Assembly: GCF_900108485.1 (NCBI RefSeq)
Contig: NZ_FNXF01000013.1
Coordinates: forward strand, 62,001-126,000
Direction: 5' to 3'
Source of the DNA: Rheinheimera pacifica
GTDB taxonomy: Bacteria > Pseudomonadota > Gammaproteobacteria > Enterobacterales > Alteromonadaceae
Length of the DNA stretch: 64,000 bases
Positions 26,206 through 35,100 of the stretch are shown one piece after another. The notes beneath the pieces were generated by a model. The model did no database searches. It saw only the letters and a program-made list of their open reading frames with translations, and had not been told where the DNA came from. The translations under genes were made by a program, and so were the position numbers. Positions within the stretch are counted from its first letter, which is position 1; each line of letters starts with the position of its first letter.

Positions 26206-27312
26206 TCAGGCCTCCACTACGGTCAGTTGCATATAGGCATTATTAAAGCGGCCACTCTCCGGCACCATGCATACTATGGTATCGCCGGTTTTATAGCTTT
26301 GCGTGCGGCGAAATTCGTCCAGCATAATAAAAATAGATGCACAGCCGGTATTGCCGCGAGTGTACAGGTTGCTGTACCACTTATGCTCAGCAATGCCAAC
26401 GCCGGCGCGCTGCAACATGTCGAAGATTTTGCCGCGAAAATAATGCGATGAGTAATGGCACAATACGTGGTCGACCTTGTCCGGTTGCACACGGCCCTCG
26501 GCGATTAAGCGCAGGTAACCATCTACGCCCAGCTTAACGATATTTTCCAGCAGCCGCACATCCTGGCGAATAAGCAAGGCGCCGGCCGCTTCGGCCTGGG
26601 CATAAGTGGCGTAATCCTGCCAGCTTTGGCTATGGTCGCTATCCGTTGGGTAGCCCACGCTCATACACACCGGATAGGCATCGGCATGCGAAAAGCTGCG
26701 GATCCAGTCAATACGGAAACACTGGCCGCGCGCCTGGGTTTCCAGCAGCAGGGCACCGGCGCCGTCGGATAACATCCAGCGCAGAAACTCGGCGTTAAAA
26801 TCCAGTGCTGTGCCGGCGGCCTCATAACGGCTGGCTTTAAATAAGCGCGAGGTCAATTCGCTGGCCACCACTAACGCATTGGGCTGCTCGCCGGCTTTCA
26901 GGTTAGTAAAGGCGGCTTTTAGCGCCATCATACTGCCGGAGCAAATGCCATGGCTGCTGTGTAACTCGATATCACTTAAGCCCAATTCAGCCTGCAGCAT
27001 AGAGCCAAAGCCCGGCAGCACCACATCGCCCTGGCTGGTGGCGGCGCTTAGCATCTTAATCTGCCGTTTGCCGATAAAGCTGCCGGTTAAGCAGTGCTCT
27101 GCTGCCCGTGCCGCCATTGTGGCATTAGAAAACAGGGTGTTGTGGTTAGCATCAATGGCATAGTGCCGCGTATGAATACCGTTAGACTGCAAAATGCGCC
27201 GCTTTAACCGGCTGGGTTTGCCATGTACTAAACCTAACAGCGGCTCCATTTCGTCATTGCTGATCGGCGGGCCGGGTAAAAAGTGGCCGCTGGCGGTGAT
27301 ATACACACTCAT
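26206..27312 (-). CDS. 3-oxoacyl-ACP synthase III-like condensing enzyme
   Basis: The 368-residue thiolase-fold protein has the KAS III catalytic triad: C124 in SSHGICSGSMMAL, H286 in LCHYSSHYF and N321 in RGNTGCASI. It is longer than housekeeping FabH (about 320 residues) and its N-terminus (SGHFLPGPPISNDEM) differs, which fits the secondary-metabolism or lipid-modifying branch that uses unusual acyl starters. Its start overlaps the stop of the His-rich membrane protein gene by 4 bases, and its stop abuts the next start. It probably makes the carbon-carbon bond of this operon's product. Confidence 0.85.
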   Translation of the reverse strand: MSVYITASGHFLPGPPISNDEMEPLLGLVHGKPSRLKRRILQSNGIHTRHYAIDANHNTLFSNATMAARAAEHCLTGSFIGKRQIKMLSAATSQGDVVLPGFGSMLQAELGLSDIELHSSHGICSGSMMALKAAFTNLKAGEQPNALVVASELTSRLFKASRYEAAGTALDFNAEFLRWMLSDGAGALLLETQARGQCFRIDWIRSFSHADAYPVCMSVGYPTDSDHSQSWQDYATYAQAEAAGALLIRQDVRLLENIVKLGVDGYLRLIAEGRVQPDKVDHVLCHYSSHYFRGKIFDMLQRAGVGIAEHKWYSNLYTRGNTGCASIFIMLDEFRRTQSYKTGDTIVCMVPESGRFNNAYMQLTVVEA

Positions 27313-27881
27313 GCATTCACCTTACGCTGTTTTAGTGCCACTTTTAAGCAGCGCAGGTTTTCTTCCATATAGGGCAGCACGCACACCACTGCCATAAAGC
27401 CCAGATAATAGGGCAGGTAAGTATCGCCGCCGTGGGCGTAAGGCATGCGCTGAAAATAAAACTCGCCCTGCCAGTTAAATGTCAGCAGCTTAACCACCAC
27501 CGGATAGTTAATCACGGCAATTAACAGCAACATATACAGTGGCAAGGTGGCTAAATAATTATGCGCATGCATTTCCCACAAGCTGATATGGCGCTTGGGC
27601 GCGGCATAATGCACGTCATAGTGGGCTACCAGTTCATGTGCCAGCCAAGCGGCAATGCAAATCAACATAATCAGCACATTTACCTTAAACAGCAGGCAAA
27701 GCAAAATCGGCACCGCCATCTGGATGCCCATCAACGAGTGAATAAGCGACTCTTTTAAGCCCGAGGTATGTTCAATGCGGGTAGCGCGGTGGCAGCACCA
27801 GTCAACAAAACCGGCAATACCCCAAAGCGGCAAAAACACATACAACATTAACTGAATAAGCAACTGATTGGTTTGCAACAC
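27309..27881 (-). CDS. His-rich polytopic membrane protein, first gene of the operon
   Basis: The 190-residue protein has about four membrane helices and many histidines and acidic residues at helix ends: D27-x3-H31, E37-H38, H48, H82-E-x3-H87-x3-H91, H98 and E103-x-H105-x-H107. Clusters like these are seen in membrane diiron hydroxylases and desaturases, though the spacing is not the classical eight-His pattern, so I call it only similar in kind. It starts with GTG at 27881, with AGGAG four bases upstream. A -10-like TATAGT lies at 27918-27913. It is the promoter-proximal gene and overlaps the KAS III-like gene. Confidence 0.65.
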   Translation of the reverse strand: MLQTNQLLIQLMLYVFLPLWGIAGFVDWCCHRATRIEHTSGLKESLIHSLMGIQMAVPILLCLLFKVNVLIMLICIAAWLAHELVAHYDVHYAAPKRHISLWEMHAHNYLATLPLYMLLLIAVINYPVVVKLLTFNWQGEFYFQRMPYAHGGDTYLPYYLGFMAVVCVLPYMEENLRCLKVALKQRKVNA

Positions 27882-27982
27882 CGGACTCCTGTTGGTGCTA
27901 ATACTGCGGCGTACTATAGCGCAAGGTTAATGGTTTGTAGATTATTTTCTGGTTGCCCGGTTGCCGCATTTAAAATGCCTTA

Positions 27983-27998
27983 TGCGCGCTGCCGCACC
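27983..27998. promoter_or_regulatory. Palindromic operator, site 1 (before the BON protein gene)
   Basis: TGCGCG-CTGC-CGCACC. This is one of five similar sites. Its centre is 34.5 bases before a -10-like TATGCT (28025-28030) upstream of the BON gene at 28078. It is also about 100 bp upstream of the divergent lipid-type operon. Confidence 0.65.
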
Positions 27999-28077
27999 GA
28001 ACGACACAAATAACAAGCTCATTGTATGCTACCGGATAGTGCATTTCTGCGCTGTCTGAGCTGACAACGAGGTTTAT

Positions 28078-28920
28078 ATGAATAAGTTTCATGCAAAGTT
28101 GCTGCTTGCCGCAGCAATCACGCTGGCGTTAGGCAGTGCACAGGTTGTAGCCGATGATAAAACGGCCGCAAAAGCGAAAAGCGGGCCGGTAGTTGATGCC
28201 CGCCAGGAAGCGCAAATCTGGACCACCTACACGCTAAGCCCTTATTTACGGGCCAATGACTTAACCGTTACGGTGCTGGATGGCAAAGCCACGCTTAGCG
28301 GCAATGTAGAAGACGATGTTCACAAAGATCTGGCCGGTGCTATTGCTGCGGGTGTTAATGGTATTAGCGATGTTGACAACAAAATTACCGTAGATGCCGA
28401 CTACAAAGCGCCTGATCGCAGTAGTACCCGCGGTTACGGCGATGTGGTGGATGATGCCACTATTACTACAGCAATAAAGTCAAAATTACTGTGGAGCAAG
28501 CATACCGAAGGTATGGACACCAAAGTGGTAACTAACGCAGGCAAAGTCGAGTTAAGCGGCACTGTGGCCACCCAGCAAGCAAAACAGCAGGCCGAAAAGC
28601 TGGCAAAAAATACTGATGGTGTGCGTTCGGTAGATAATAAATTGCAGGTTAGTGACAAAACCGCTGACGGCAAAATCTATAAAAAAGCCGATGCGGAAAA
28701 AGGCAGCGTGATCGCCGATAGCTGGATTACCACCAAGGTTAAATCGACTTTTATGTATTCCAGTAATGTTGCCGGGTCTGATATTTCGGTTAAGACCGAT
28801 AAAGGTGTGGTTACGCTGGCTGGTGAAGTAGGCAGCGGTGCAGAGCAGGCACTGGCCATTGAGCTGGCACAGAATATCCGTGGTGTAAAAAGTGTTACAT
28901 CACGCCAGCTTGTTTTTTAA
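28078..28920 (+). CDS. Periplasmic protein with three BON domains
   Basis: The 280-residue protein has a signal peptide (AAAITLALGSAQVVAD) and three BON domains, at about residues 40-105, 125-190 and 210-280. Each ends in the VKLSG/VTLAGEV...GV.SV.N type motif (for example ATLSGNVEDDVHKDLAGAI). BON domains bind phospholipid membranes, as in OsmY, and such proteins are often induced by osmotic or envelope stress. A second, shorter BON protein lies at 41889. An operator-like palindrome is found 80 bases upstream of the start, and the same motif precedes the other stress genes here. Confidence 0.88.
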   Translation: MNKFHAKLLLAAAITLALGSAQVVADDKTAAKAKSGPVVDARQEAQIWTTYTLSPYLRANDLTVTVLDGKATLSGNVEDDVHKDLAGAIAAGVNGISDVDNKITVDADYKAPDRSSTRGYGDVVDDATITTAIKSKLLWSKHTEGMDTKVVTNAGKVELSGTVATQQAKQQAEKLAKNTDGVRSVDNKLQVSDKTADGKIYKKADAEKGSVIADSWITTKVKSTFMYSSNVAGSDISVKTDKGVVTLAGEVGSGAEQALAIELAQNIRGVKSVTSRQLVF

Positions 28921-29003
28921 GCGGTTAACCTGGCGGGCCTGGGTTTACCGGCCCAGACCAGCTTTTGTTTAAACCTTATTAACCGGACAAGGTTGGCATT
29001 GAT

Positions 29004-29726
29004 ATGAATGAACCTCAGTATGCAAACCCGCAACTGCTGCGTAACGCTATGTTGCAGCTTAATTTTGAAGCCTTAAGTGCTGAAATGGTGCGCATGCGCT
29101 GCGAAGTTATACTGCAACAAAATATCTGGCTGCAACAACAGCAGCATTTATTACAGCACAACCAGTTGTTGCTGTTAACCTTGATGCAGGCGGTTAGCCA
29201 AAATGCCAATACCCAAACCAAACTGCAGCAACTTACCCTCGACAGCCAGTGCGATGCACTAACAAAAACACTTAACCGCAATATTATGCTGGACCGTATC
29301 AGCCAGGCCATCAGCATGGCGAAACGACAGCAAAGCCATTTTGCACTGTTATTTATTGATCTGGACCGGTTTAAACCGGTAAATGATCAGTATGGCCATG
29401 CTGCCGGTGATGCAGTAATACTGCAGGTTTGCGAACGTTTAACTGCTGCCGTGCGAGACAGTGATGCGATAAGCCGGCACGGTGGTGATGAATTTCTGTT
29501 GCTGCTTAACGACATTAAAGATAACCAGGCGGCCACCTTGTTTGCCAACAGGCTGGTACAGGCTCTGGCACAACCGTACCAGATCGCAGGGGCTAGCGTT
29601 GTATTGTCCGCCAGTATTGGCATTGCATTATATCCTGAGCACAGCCACAGCGCTAAAGCCCTGATTAGCTGCGCAGACGCTGCTATGTACCGTGCCAAGC
29701 AACAAGGTGGCAGCCGGGCATGTTAA
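29004..29726 (+). CDS. GGDEF diguanylate cyclase
   Basis: The 240-residue protein has a helical, Gln/Leu-rich N-terminal region (about residues 1-85, likely coiled coil) and a GGDEF domain. The catalytic loop is intact (SRHGGDEFLLLL), DRFKPVNDQYGHAAGD is present, and the inhibitory RxxD site (RDSD) lies five residues before the loop. It should make c-di-GMP and be subject to product inhibition. No membrane segment is seen. A short predicted terminator follows at 29759. A paralogue with a degenerate loop lies at 42614 on the other side of the glucan synthase gene. Confidence 0.88.
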   Translation: MNEPQYANPQLLRNAMLQLNFEALSAEMVRMRCEVILQQNIWLQQQQHLLQHNQLLLLTLMQAVSQNANTQTKLQQLTLDSQCDALTKTLNRNIMLDRISQAISMAKRQQSHFALLFIDLDRFKPVNDQYGHAAGDAVILQVCERLTAAVRDSDAISRHGGDEFLLLLNDIKDNQAATLFANRLVQALAQPYQIAGASVVLSASIGIALYPEHSHSAKALISCADAAMYRAKQQGGSRAC

Positions 29727-29752
29727 AACCTGGCGTAAAGTTGTTATTGCTA

Positions 29753-29768
29753 TGCGCGCCAGCGCACA
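29753..29768. promoter_or_regulatory. Palindromic operator, site 2 (before the DUF4398/OmpA operon)
   Basis: TGCGCG-CCAG-CGCACA. The centre is 29.5 bases before a -10-like CATAGT (29790-29795), and 83 bases before the start at 29844. It overlaps the base of a weak hairpin with four T residues (29759-29784) that could end the GGDEF transcript. Confidence 0.7.
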
Positions 29769-29843
29769 GACAGCCGCTGGTTTTAACCGCATAGTGAACC
29801 AGGGCTCACCTTCGCTGCAGCCCCGATTGATCAGGAGCTACAG

Positions 29844-30275
29844 ATGAAAAAACACATTGCCGACACTCTGGTTAGTGCAGAGCCTTTATCCGGGGTACGA
29901 TTTGGCAAACGCTGGCTGTTGCTGGCCAGCGCTGTTGCATTATTAAGTGGCTGCGCTTCTGCGCCTGTGCCACCCACCGCTGAAATGCAAGCTGCAGAAC
30001 GTGCCATTGGCACTGCCGAGCAGGCCCAGGTGGTGCGTTACACCACTGTCGAACTTGATACCGCGCGTAAAGAGCTGGCAGCAGCACGCTTAGCCATAAC
30101 CGAAGAAAATATGCCACAGGCCAAACGGCTGGCACTGCAAGCTCAGTTAAATGCCGAGCTGGCTCTGGCGCGTGCTGAGCTTATTAAAGCTCAGGCAGTG
30201 AATAAAGATATGCAACAAAGTATCGACGCCGTGCAGCAGGAAGCTCAGCGTAATATGTCAGGGGTAAAACTATGA
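29844..30275 (+). CDS. DUF4398 lipoprotein
   Basis: The 143-residue protein has a lipoprotein signal (ALLSGCASAP, lipidated Cys about 38) after a slightly long N-region, and then a helical DUF4398-like domain with heptad-rich sequence (ARKELAAARLAITEENMPQAKRLALQ). The same kind of domain forms the N-terminal part of the next protein, with which it overlaps by 4 bases. Proteins of this type pair with OmpA-like lipoproteins in the outer membrane. The role is not known in detail. It is the first gene behind operator site 2. Confidence 0.82.
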   Translation: MKKHIADTLVSAEPLSGVRFGKRWLLLASAVALLSGCASAPVPPTAEMQAAERAIGTAEQAQVVRYTTVELDTARKELAAARLAITEENMPQAKRLALQAQLNAELALARAELIKAQAVNKDMQQSIDAVQQEAQRNMSGVKL

Positions 30276-31198
30276 ACCGTATGCTTTCTTCAGAAAAAAT
30301 GTCTTTTAGCAAAACCTTGCTTAGCTTAAGTTTGGCTGCAGTGTTTGTAGCCGGTTGTGCCAGCGCACCGAAAAGCCCGGAGGGTGCAGCTAATGTGCGC
30401 CAGCAGCTTATTCAGTTGCAGGGCAACCAGCAGTTGGCGGTGTTAGCACCACTGGCAATAAAAGAAGCTGAGCAAGCTGTTATTGCCGCTGAACAGCCAG
30501 AAAAAAATGCCGCTTTGGCCGCCCACAGGGTGATCATGGCTGAACGCAAAGTGAGTATGGCCAGCACACAGGCGCAAACCCGCCAGTTGGAGTTACAGCG
30601 CGACAGCTTAAGCCAGAAACGTGATGAAGTGCGCCTTAGCGCCCGCACTCAGGAAGCGGCCAGCGCCCGTGCAGACGCCAGTGATGCGCGCAGTGATGCC
30701 GAGATGGCCCGTTCACAAGCCAGTAATGCCCAGGCCAACGCCGCCATGGCACGCCAGCAAGCCGATGCTGCAGCCGCAACCGCCGCTGCCACTACGGCAG
30801 ACTTGCGGGCACAAATAGCCGAGCTAAATGCCAGGCCAACCGACAGAGGCTTAGTGGTAACACTGGGCGATGTGTTGTTTGACACCGGCAGGGCCAACCT
30901 GAAAAACGGTAGCAGTAATCATCTGGATAAACTGGCGGTGTTTTTAAACGCCCATCCAACACGAACGGCGCAAATTGAAGGCCATACCGACGACGTCGGC
31001 TCTGACTCAGCCAATATGTTGTTATCACAGCGGCGTGCTGACACAGTAAAAGCATTTTTAGTGGCGCAGGGTATTGCTGCCAGCCGGCTGGATGCTTCCG
31101 GTAAAGGCGAAACTACCCCACTGGCCAGTAATGCGTCAGCTGATGGCAAGCAGCAAAACCGCCGGGTAGAAGTGATTATCGCCAATATTGCCGAGTAA
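30272..31198 (+). CDS. OmpA-like lipoprotein with DUF4398-type coiled coil
   Basis: The 308-residue protein has a lipoprotein signal (VFVAGCASAP), a long helical region rich in Ala, Gln and Arg (residues about 45-185), and a C-terminal OmpA domain. That domain shows LGDVLFDTGRANL, IEGHTDDVGSD and the peptidoglycan-binding SQRRADTVKAFLVAQGI with RRVEVII. It should link the outer membrane to peptidoglycan through a long spacer. The gene overlaps the DUF4398 lipoprotein gene and is followed by a strong terminator, so the operon has two genes. Confidence 0.9.
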   Translation: MNRMLSSEKMSFSKTLLSLSLAAVFVAGCASAPKSPEGAANVRQQLIQLQGNQQLAVLAPLAIKEAEQAVIAAEQPEKNAALAAHRVIMAERKVSMASTQAQTRQLELQRDSLSQKRDEVRLSARTQEAASARADASDARSDAEMARSQASNAQANAAMARQQADAAAATAAATTADLRAQIAELNARPTDRGLVVTLGDVLFDTGRANLKNGSSNHLDKLAVFLNAHPTRTAQIEGHTDDVGSDSANMLLSQRRADTVKAFLVAQGIAASRLDASGKGETTPLASNASADGKQQNRRVEVIIANIAE

Positions 31199-31226
31199 CG
31201 GTTTGTTAAGCGTTAACCCGATCAAC

Positions 31227-31252
31227 ACACCCGCTGCGGCGGGTGTTTTTTT
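31227..31252 (+). terminator. Rho-independent terminator of the DUF4398/OmpA operon
   Basis: An 8-bp GC-rich stem (ACACCCGC and GCGGGTGT) with a 4-base loop is followed by seven T residues. It lies just after the OmpA-like gene and before the convergent Crp/Fnr gene. Confidence 0.9.
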
Positions 31253-31257
31253 GCCTG

Positions 31258-32016
31258 TTAGGGTGTGCCTTGCTCTGCTAATAAGCGTTTTGCGCTATCG
31301 GGTACGGGTTCGCCCAGCAAGCGGCGGTAATTGTCTATTCCTACCTGATAGCATTCACAGGCAGCATGTTGCAACGCAGGCCGATTTAATATGCTTATCA
31401 TGCCGCGGCTATAACTAATATATTGTTTTTGTTGTAAAATACCTGCCGCTACGGTAACGCCACTGCGCCGTACGCCTAACATATCTGCCAGAAACTGATG
31501 CGTCAGGTGAAAGTCATTACTATGCGCCCGGTCATGGCTCATTAACAGCCAGCGCGCCAGGCGATACTCCAGCTCGTGAAAATGCGCGCAAGCCGTACTT
31601 TGTGATAGCTGCGCCATTAATACATACAGATACTGTTGTAATATATTTTGTAGCTGCGGGCAGTCATGCAGCAGTTGCTGCAGCGCGGCAATATCAATAC
31701 GCCAGGCAGTGCCTTTACCTTGCACCACCGCTTGCATCGGCGCTGTGGTTATACCCAGCGCCAGTGTAACGCCCAGCATACCTTCATTGCCAATTAAGCC
31801 TATTTCCAGCGGTTTGTGGCCGGCCAGTTTGGTTACCAGCGAAATAAAACCACTTAGCGGAAAATACAAATAGCGGTAACGCTGCCGGGGTTCACACAGC
31901 ACTGCGCCAAACTCCAGTGCTACCACATCACAATGTTGCAACAGCAAAACACGTTCTTTTTCTGACAGCAAATTAACTAAATGATTAGTAATAAGCGGAA
32001 CAGCTAAAACAGGCAT
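31258..32016 (-). CDS. Crp/Fnr family transcriptional regulator (paralogue 1)
   Basis: The regulator has a cyclic-nucleotide-binding-type beta barrel (YLYFPLSGFISLV, IGLIGNEGMLGV), a long dimer helix and a C-terminal winged helix (LTHQFLADMLGVRRSGVTVAAGIL). The barrel lacks the residues I would expect for cAMP binding, and there is no Fnr-type N-terminal cysteine cluster, so the signal is unknown. I choose the Met at 32016 over an upstream one at 32034. It is a clear paralogue of the regulator at 41016, and the two flank the glucan synthase gene. Their helix-turn-helix cores are very similar (MLGVRRxGVT), so they may bind the same sites. Confidence 0.85.
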   Translation of the reverse strand: MPVLAVPLITNHLVNLLSEKERVLLLQHCDVVALEFGAVLCEPRQRYRYLYFPLSGFISLVTKLAGHKPLEIGLIGNEGMLGVTLALGITTAPMQAVVQGKGTAWRIDIAALQQLLHDCPQLQNILQQYLYVLMAQLSQSTACAHFHELEYRLARWLLMSHDRAHSNDFHLTHQFLADMLGVRRSGVTVAAGILQQKQYISYSRGMISILNRPALQHAACECYQVGIDNYRRLLGEPVPDSAKRLLAEQGTP

Positions 32017-32138
32017 GGTGCTGGCCTTTAGCACTGGCGGTGCCGCAATGGCGCAAGACAGGTGCTGTGCCGTCTTGGCTTTTCAGTATACCGGTTTTAC
32101 GTTATGCCTCTGTGCGCTAAGGCACTCAGTAACACCAA

Positions 32139-35100
32139 TTAATGATTCACCTTGCTCCAGCTAAGCTGATGCGCCTGATTGTCTAAGGGCAGTGCCAGGC
32201 AATGCTGACTGACAAAAACGGGGGAGTCAGCAGTAATAAGTACCCCATCCAGCGTCAGCTCTGCCTGTTGATCATGAGTTTGCTTAATACACAGGGCATA
32301 ACTGCTATTGCCAATTGTTACGGTAGCGCTAAAACCCGGCCAGTGTGCCGGCAGGCAAGGGGCAATATGTATATGGCTGCCATGGCGGCTAATGCCCAGC
32401 AGGCTTTCTACACCGGCGCGGTACATCCAGCCGGCAGCTCCGGTATACCAGCTCCAGCCACCCCGGCCAGTGTGCGGTGGCACCGAGTAAATATCAGCGG
32501 CTACCACATAAGGCTCCAGCTGATACCGGTTAACGGCTGCCGGGGTTAACGCATGGTTTAGCGGATTTAACATGCTAAACAGCTGATGCGCTTTGTCGGC
32601 CTGGCCTAATCGGGCAAAAGCCATTACTACCCACATGGCAGCATGGCTGTACTGGCCGCCGTTTTCTCTAAGCCCCGGCGGATAGCCTTTTATATAACCG
32701 GGGTTATGTGCGCTTTGATCAAACGGTGGGGTAAACAACAACAGTAATTGCTGCCGTTGCTGCACTAAGTGTTTATCTACCGCCGCCATTGCCGCGGTAG
32801 CACGCTGTGGCTCTGCCACGCCCGACAACACCGCCCATGACTGGCTTAGTGAGTCTATCTGGCATTCGTCACTGTGCTGGCTGCCAAGCCAGCTGCCATC
32901 ATCGTAGGTGGCGCGTTTATACCAGTTGCCGTCCCAGCCATATTGTTCTATTGCCTTAAGCAAAGTGTTGCTGTGGGCCTGCCATAACGCTGCACGGGGA
33001 TCACACCGGGCCGTTGCCAGCGGGATAAATTGTGCCAGGGTGGTTAGCAGCAGCCAGCCAAGCCAGATACTCTCGCCTTTACCGCCGGCACCAACCTGAT
33101 CCATACCGTCGTTCCAGTCGCCGCTGCCCATCAGTGGCAAACCGCGTTCACTGCTTAAGCTGATGGCTTGATCCAAGCCACGGGCGCAGTGCTCATACAA
33201 AGGCGCGACTGCATCGGTAGGCATCGGCTGGAAAAACGCATCATGCTGGCCCGGTTCCAGTTGCGGCCCCTGCAAAAAGCTGATGCTTTCATCCAGCACA
33301 GCGCTGTCGCCTGAGGTATCGATATAGCGGGCGCAGGCAAAGGCCAGCCATACCCTGTCGTCAGAAATACGGCTTCGCACGCCCTGGCCGCTGTGTGGCA
33401 GCCACCAATGCTGCACATCACCTTCAACAAACTGACGCTGTGCTGCCCGTAATAAATGTGCCCGGGTCAGCTCTGGCGCGGCAAAGCTAAGAGCCATAGT
33501 GTCTTGCAGCTGATCGCGAAAACCATAAGCGCCGCTGGCCTGATAAAAGGCGGCGCGGGCATTAATACGACAGGCAATGGTTTGATACAACAGCCAGCCG
33601 TTTAGCATAATGTCCATTGCGCGGTCCGGCGTTTTTACCTGCACCGCCTGTAACAGCTGCTGCCAGTGCAGGTGTACCTTATGCAGCTCTGCTGCTAAAT
33701 CGGCCTGGCGGTAGCGTTGCACCAGTGCCAGTGCGCTGGCTTTATCGGCGGTTTGGCCCAGCAAAAACACCAGCTCAATTTGCTCACCCGGTGCCAGGCT
33801 CAGGCTATGTTGCAAGGCCGCGCATGGGTCCAGTGCTGCACCTGCGTTGGCGCTGAGTAATTGCAGCTGCGCCAGTGCCAGTGGGCTTTGTACACTGCGG
33901 TTACGGCCAATAAATTCGGTGCGATCGGCCGTCCAGCCCGATAGCGGCGTGTTAGTGCCAAGGGCGGCAAAAGCCACTTTGCCGACAAAAGCGGTTTGCC
34001 ACGGGTTTTGTGCCAGCAATACTGAGTGCTCGTGGTCAAATTCACTGATTAAATAAGGTGCACAGGCAGCACGGTCACGGCCCAGTACCCATTCGGCATA
34101 AGCCGTTACCCGTAACTGGCGCCGTTTATCTGAGGTATTGCGCAGTGTCAGGCGGGAAATTTTCACCGGCTCGTCCAGCGGCACATATTGCAGCAGGCTT
34201 AAGTGAACGCCCGCAGCCTGGTGCACAAAGCGGCTGTAGCCAAAGCCGTGGCAGGCACTATAATGGCCGCCGTCGTTTATTGGTGCGCTGGTGGCGGTAA
34301 ACAGCTGGCCGCTGTCTTCGTCCTGCACATAAATAGCTTCTGCACACGGATCAGTAACCGGATCGTTCGACCAGGGCGTTAGCTGGTTTTCGCGGCTGCT
34401 TTGTGCCCAGCTATAACCGCTGCCACTGGCCGACACCTGAAAGCCAAACTGCGCGTTGGCTATAACATTCAGCCACGGCATCGGCGTGCGCTGGTAGTTG
34501 TGCAGCAAAATGACATACTCACGGCCATCGCTGGCAAAGCCGCCCAGGCCGTTAAAAAACTCCAGCTCGCTGCTGATGTAGTCTGCTGTTGCTGCGGTAT
34601 CGGCGATGCCTGGCCGGGGCGCTAGTTTTGCAGCCGGGTACTGTGGCGGCAGTTTTGCTGCCGCTGTTGCCGGCTCTGGTGTCAGGCGTTGTAACTGGCG
34701 CTGCAGGGTGCCGCGCCTGGCATATAACACTACTCTGGCAATGGAGGCCAGCAAGCTGCGGCTGGCCACACTCATCAGGTCGGCGCGCAGCGTATACACA
34801 TTACCTTTGGCTAACTGCGGACTGCTGTCAGCTTGCGGGGCACTGGCTGACAGCACTGCCGCCGGCCTGCTCTGGCTACTGCGTACCAGTGTTTCTATCG
34901 CCTGTTGCAAATCCTGCACGTAAGAGCTGGCGCGTTCGTTAATAATCACCAGATCAACCGGCAATTGCTTCAGGTGCCAGTATTCATGTGCCCGCAGTAA
35001 CTGGCGCACGTTATCAATATCTTCAATGTCGTCAATATGCAGTAACAGTATTGGTAAATCGCCGGAGATACCGTGCTGCCATACACCAGACTGCGGCCCG

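Noticed and set aside
32041..32060. An operator site before Crp/Fnr paralogue 1
   Set aside because: TGCCGC-AATG-GCGCAA is palindromic, but the half site differs from the shared motif and no -10 lies at the right distance.
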